The position numbers and the translations under genes are program-made. The notes beneath the pieces are model-generated. The model ran no database searches, was not told the DNA's origin, and saw only the letters and a list, made by a program, of their open reading frames with translations. A stretch of DNA of 64,000 bases from Ardenticatenaceae bacterium. GTDB taxonomy: Bacteria; Chloroflexota; Anaerolineae; Promineifilales; Promineifilaceae. The DNA is taken from NCBI GenBank assembly GCA_020634415.1, contig JACKBT010000025.1, forward strand, positions 1 to 64,000, read 5' to 3'. Shown in pieces: positions 62,758 to 64,000 of this stretch (position 1 is the stretch's first letter; each line of letters starts with the position of its first letter).

Positions 62758-64000
62758 ATGAGCCAAAGAGAATCCCACCCTGAGGATATTCCTGATCCTC
62801 AACAGCAAACAGAGTTGTCCAAACTTCTGTTGCAACAAATAACACGCCCCACCTTCATCACCGATGCCAAAGGACGTATGCTAGATGCCAATCTGCCGCT
62901 CTGCCGACTGCTCAACTACAGTTACCAAGGACTCATGCACCGCACCTGGCAAGATTTATTAGCAGACCAACTCTCTGACCCCAACCCCCTTGACATATCC
63001 AATTTGGCGATAGGCCAGCCCACTAGCGGTGAATGTCAGTTACAACGCCACAACCGAGAGCCAGTTTACGTCCACATCCAGGCCCAAAAACTTATGGATA
63101 ACAATATCCTCTGGCATGTGCGTGAACAAAGTGCCAGCCAGCCAGGCCCAGATGCGCCCAATGCCATCCAGGCACAGCTAACCTTAGTGACGGATGCCTT
63201 ACCCGCACTTGTGGCCTACCTGGATGCCCACGAACGTTATCGGTTTGTCAATCAGGCTTATGAAAGATGGTTTGGTCACTCAAAAAGCGAGATTATAGGC
63301 AAGACGCTGGAAGAAGTTCTCGGCCCCAACGTCCATGAGATTATATCACCCTACGTTAAACGAGTTTTAGCTGGCGAAACCGTCACTTACGAAATGATAT
63401 TGCCTTATGAAGATGAATCTCGTCAGGTACAGGCGATTTACATTCCAGATGTGGCCTTCAATGGTCAAGTTAGGGGCTATTTCGCTCTGGTCAACAATAT
63501 CACCCTGCGCAAACAAGCCGAAGAAGCCCTCCAAACAAACCAGGCACAATTAACAGGCATTATCCAATCCGCTATGGATGCCATCATTTCGGTAGATGCA
63601 AATCAGCGCATTGTTCTCTTCAACATGGCGGCCGAGCAGATGTTTGGCTGTTCCGCGGCCGAAGCCTTAGGCCAGCCACTGGAACACTTCATTCCCCAAC
63701 GATTTCGTCAGATTCACCGACAGCATATTCAGACTTTTGGCGAGACAGGTGTTACCAACCGAGCCATGGGCACACTGGGTGTTATCTTTGGCCTCAGAAT
63801 GAATGGTGAAGAATTCCCCATTGAGGCTTCCATTTCTCAGGTCGAAACTGCTGGGGATAAGCTGTTTACGGTTGTCTTGCGCGATATTACCGAGCGGCAG
63901 CGTGCTGAGGAGGCTTTGCGTGAAAGCCAGGAACGGCTGCAACTGGCTCTGGTTGCTACCCAAATGGGCGTGTGGGAATGGGACTTGCAGACAGACACCA
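62758..64000 (+). CDS. Multi-PAS sensor protein, N-terminal part
   Basis: The first 414 codons of a gene that runs off the right edge. At least three PAS domains follow in series: about residues 25-130 ([20 protein letters not shown]), about 145-255 ([20 protein letters not shown], ending [13 protein letters not shown]) and about 265-385 ([20 protein letters not shown], ending [17 protein letters not shown]). A fourth begins at the edge ([16 protein letters not shown]). GGAGG lies six bases before the ATG at 62758. No membrane helix is seen so far. Such proteins usually end in a histidine kinase or cyclic-di-GMP domain, which is outside the window. Confidence 0.85.
   Translation, partial: MSQRESHPEDIPDPQQQTELSKLLLQQITRPTFITDAKGRMLDANLPLCRLLNYSYQGLMHRTWQDLLADQLSDPNPLDISNLAIGQPTSGECQLQRHNREPVYVHIQAQKLMDNNILWHVREQSASQPGPDAPNAIQAQLTLVTDALPALVAYLDAHERYRFVNQAYERWFGHSKSEIIGKTLEEVLGPNVHEIISPYVKRVLAGETVTYEMILPYEDESRQVQAIYIPDVAFNGQVRGYFALVNNITLRKQAEEALQTNQAQLTGIIQSAMDAIISVDANQRIVLFNMAAEQMFGCSAAEALGQPLEHFIPQRFRQIHRQHIQTFGETGVTNRAMGTLGVIFGLRMNGEEFPIEASISQVETAGDKLFTVVLRDITERQRAEEALRESQERLQLALVATQMGVWEWDLQTDT

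Overview
The window is 64 kb of a bacterial chromosome that looks like Chloroflexota, probably the Anaerolineae/Ardenticatenia side. This placement is inferred from gene style, not from a marker gene. The clues are secreted proteins with Thr-Pro-Thr linkers, a lipoprotein with a Val/Glu/Thr-rich linker after its lipobox, an XRE-kinase-STAND-WD40 giant, and split nuo and atp operons. I found no tRNA, rRNA, CRISPR array, transposase or phage gene.

Layout. 1-2035: secreted proteins. 2122-9365 (minus): lysS, greA, an M19 dipeptidase, nfo, a small repeat protein, an OsmC protein, pgl, glk and a DUF427 protein. 9393-11037 (minus): an ECF sigma factor with a putative zinc anti-sigma partner, and a DinB protein. 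11205-21022 (plus): the membrane arm of complex I, nuoA-H-J-K-L-M-M-N. 21066-23520 (plus): atpZ-B-E-F, where atpF carries a delta-subunit C-terminal domain. 23632-26340: an AIM24 protein, a secreted trypsin-like protein and a lipoprotein. 26396-31306: the 1636-aa kinase/STAND/WD40 protein. 31324-37346 (plus): a methyltransferase remnant, a phosphodiesterase, a CDP-alcohol phosphatidyltransferase, an lgt with an inserted domain, an ABC ATPase, and an ABC-2 permease fused to a SpoIIM-like domain. 37387-41930: a dihaem cytochrome c, a CxxC membrane protein, then a phospholipid cluster (two acyltransferases, pssA, psd). 42148-42475: two tandem 49-aa paralogues. 42683-49609 (plus): a FlgD-like Ig protein and a phosphonate/phosphate-type importer phnD-C-E-E. 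49573-59406 (minus, read right to left): glpK-glpA-glpB-[four-helix gene]-glpC-pgm-SDR-PPDK_N-like. 59852-62047: katG. 62758-64000: the start of a multi-PAS sensor.

Metabolically the window suggests glycerol-3-phosphate oxidation by GlpABC into a quinone pool, complex I, ATP synthase, sugar-phosphate enzymes (glk, pgl, pgm) and phosphatidylethanolamine synthesis (pssA, psd).

Two DNA-level patterns overlie the genes and are the most unusual content. First, the palindrome AACGGCCGTT recurs about 40 times complete and about 120 times as the CGGCCG core (hand count), in all reading frames. At most of the complete sites I checked, the top strand switches from G-rich on the left to C-rich on the right, so each strand runs G-rich, palindrome, C-rich. 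Second, about 19 intercistronic gaps, nearly all between codirectional genes, are filled by arrays of a 6-8 nt word followed by its reverse complement. The same few words (GGAGATT, GGTGTATT, TAATTGGG, CGGTAATC) recur at unrelated operons. Several arrays supply the stop codon of the upstream gene or run directly into the start codon of the next gene, where a Shine-Dalgarno would be expected.
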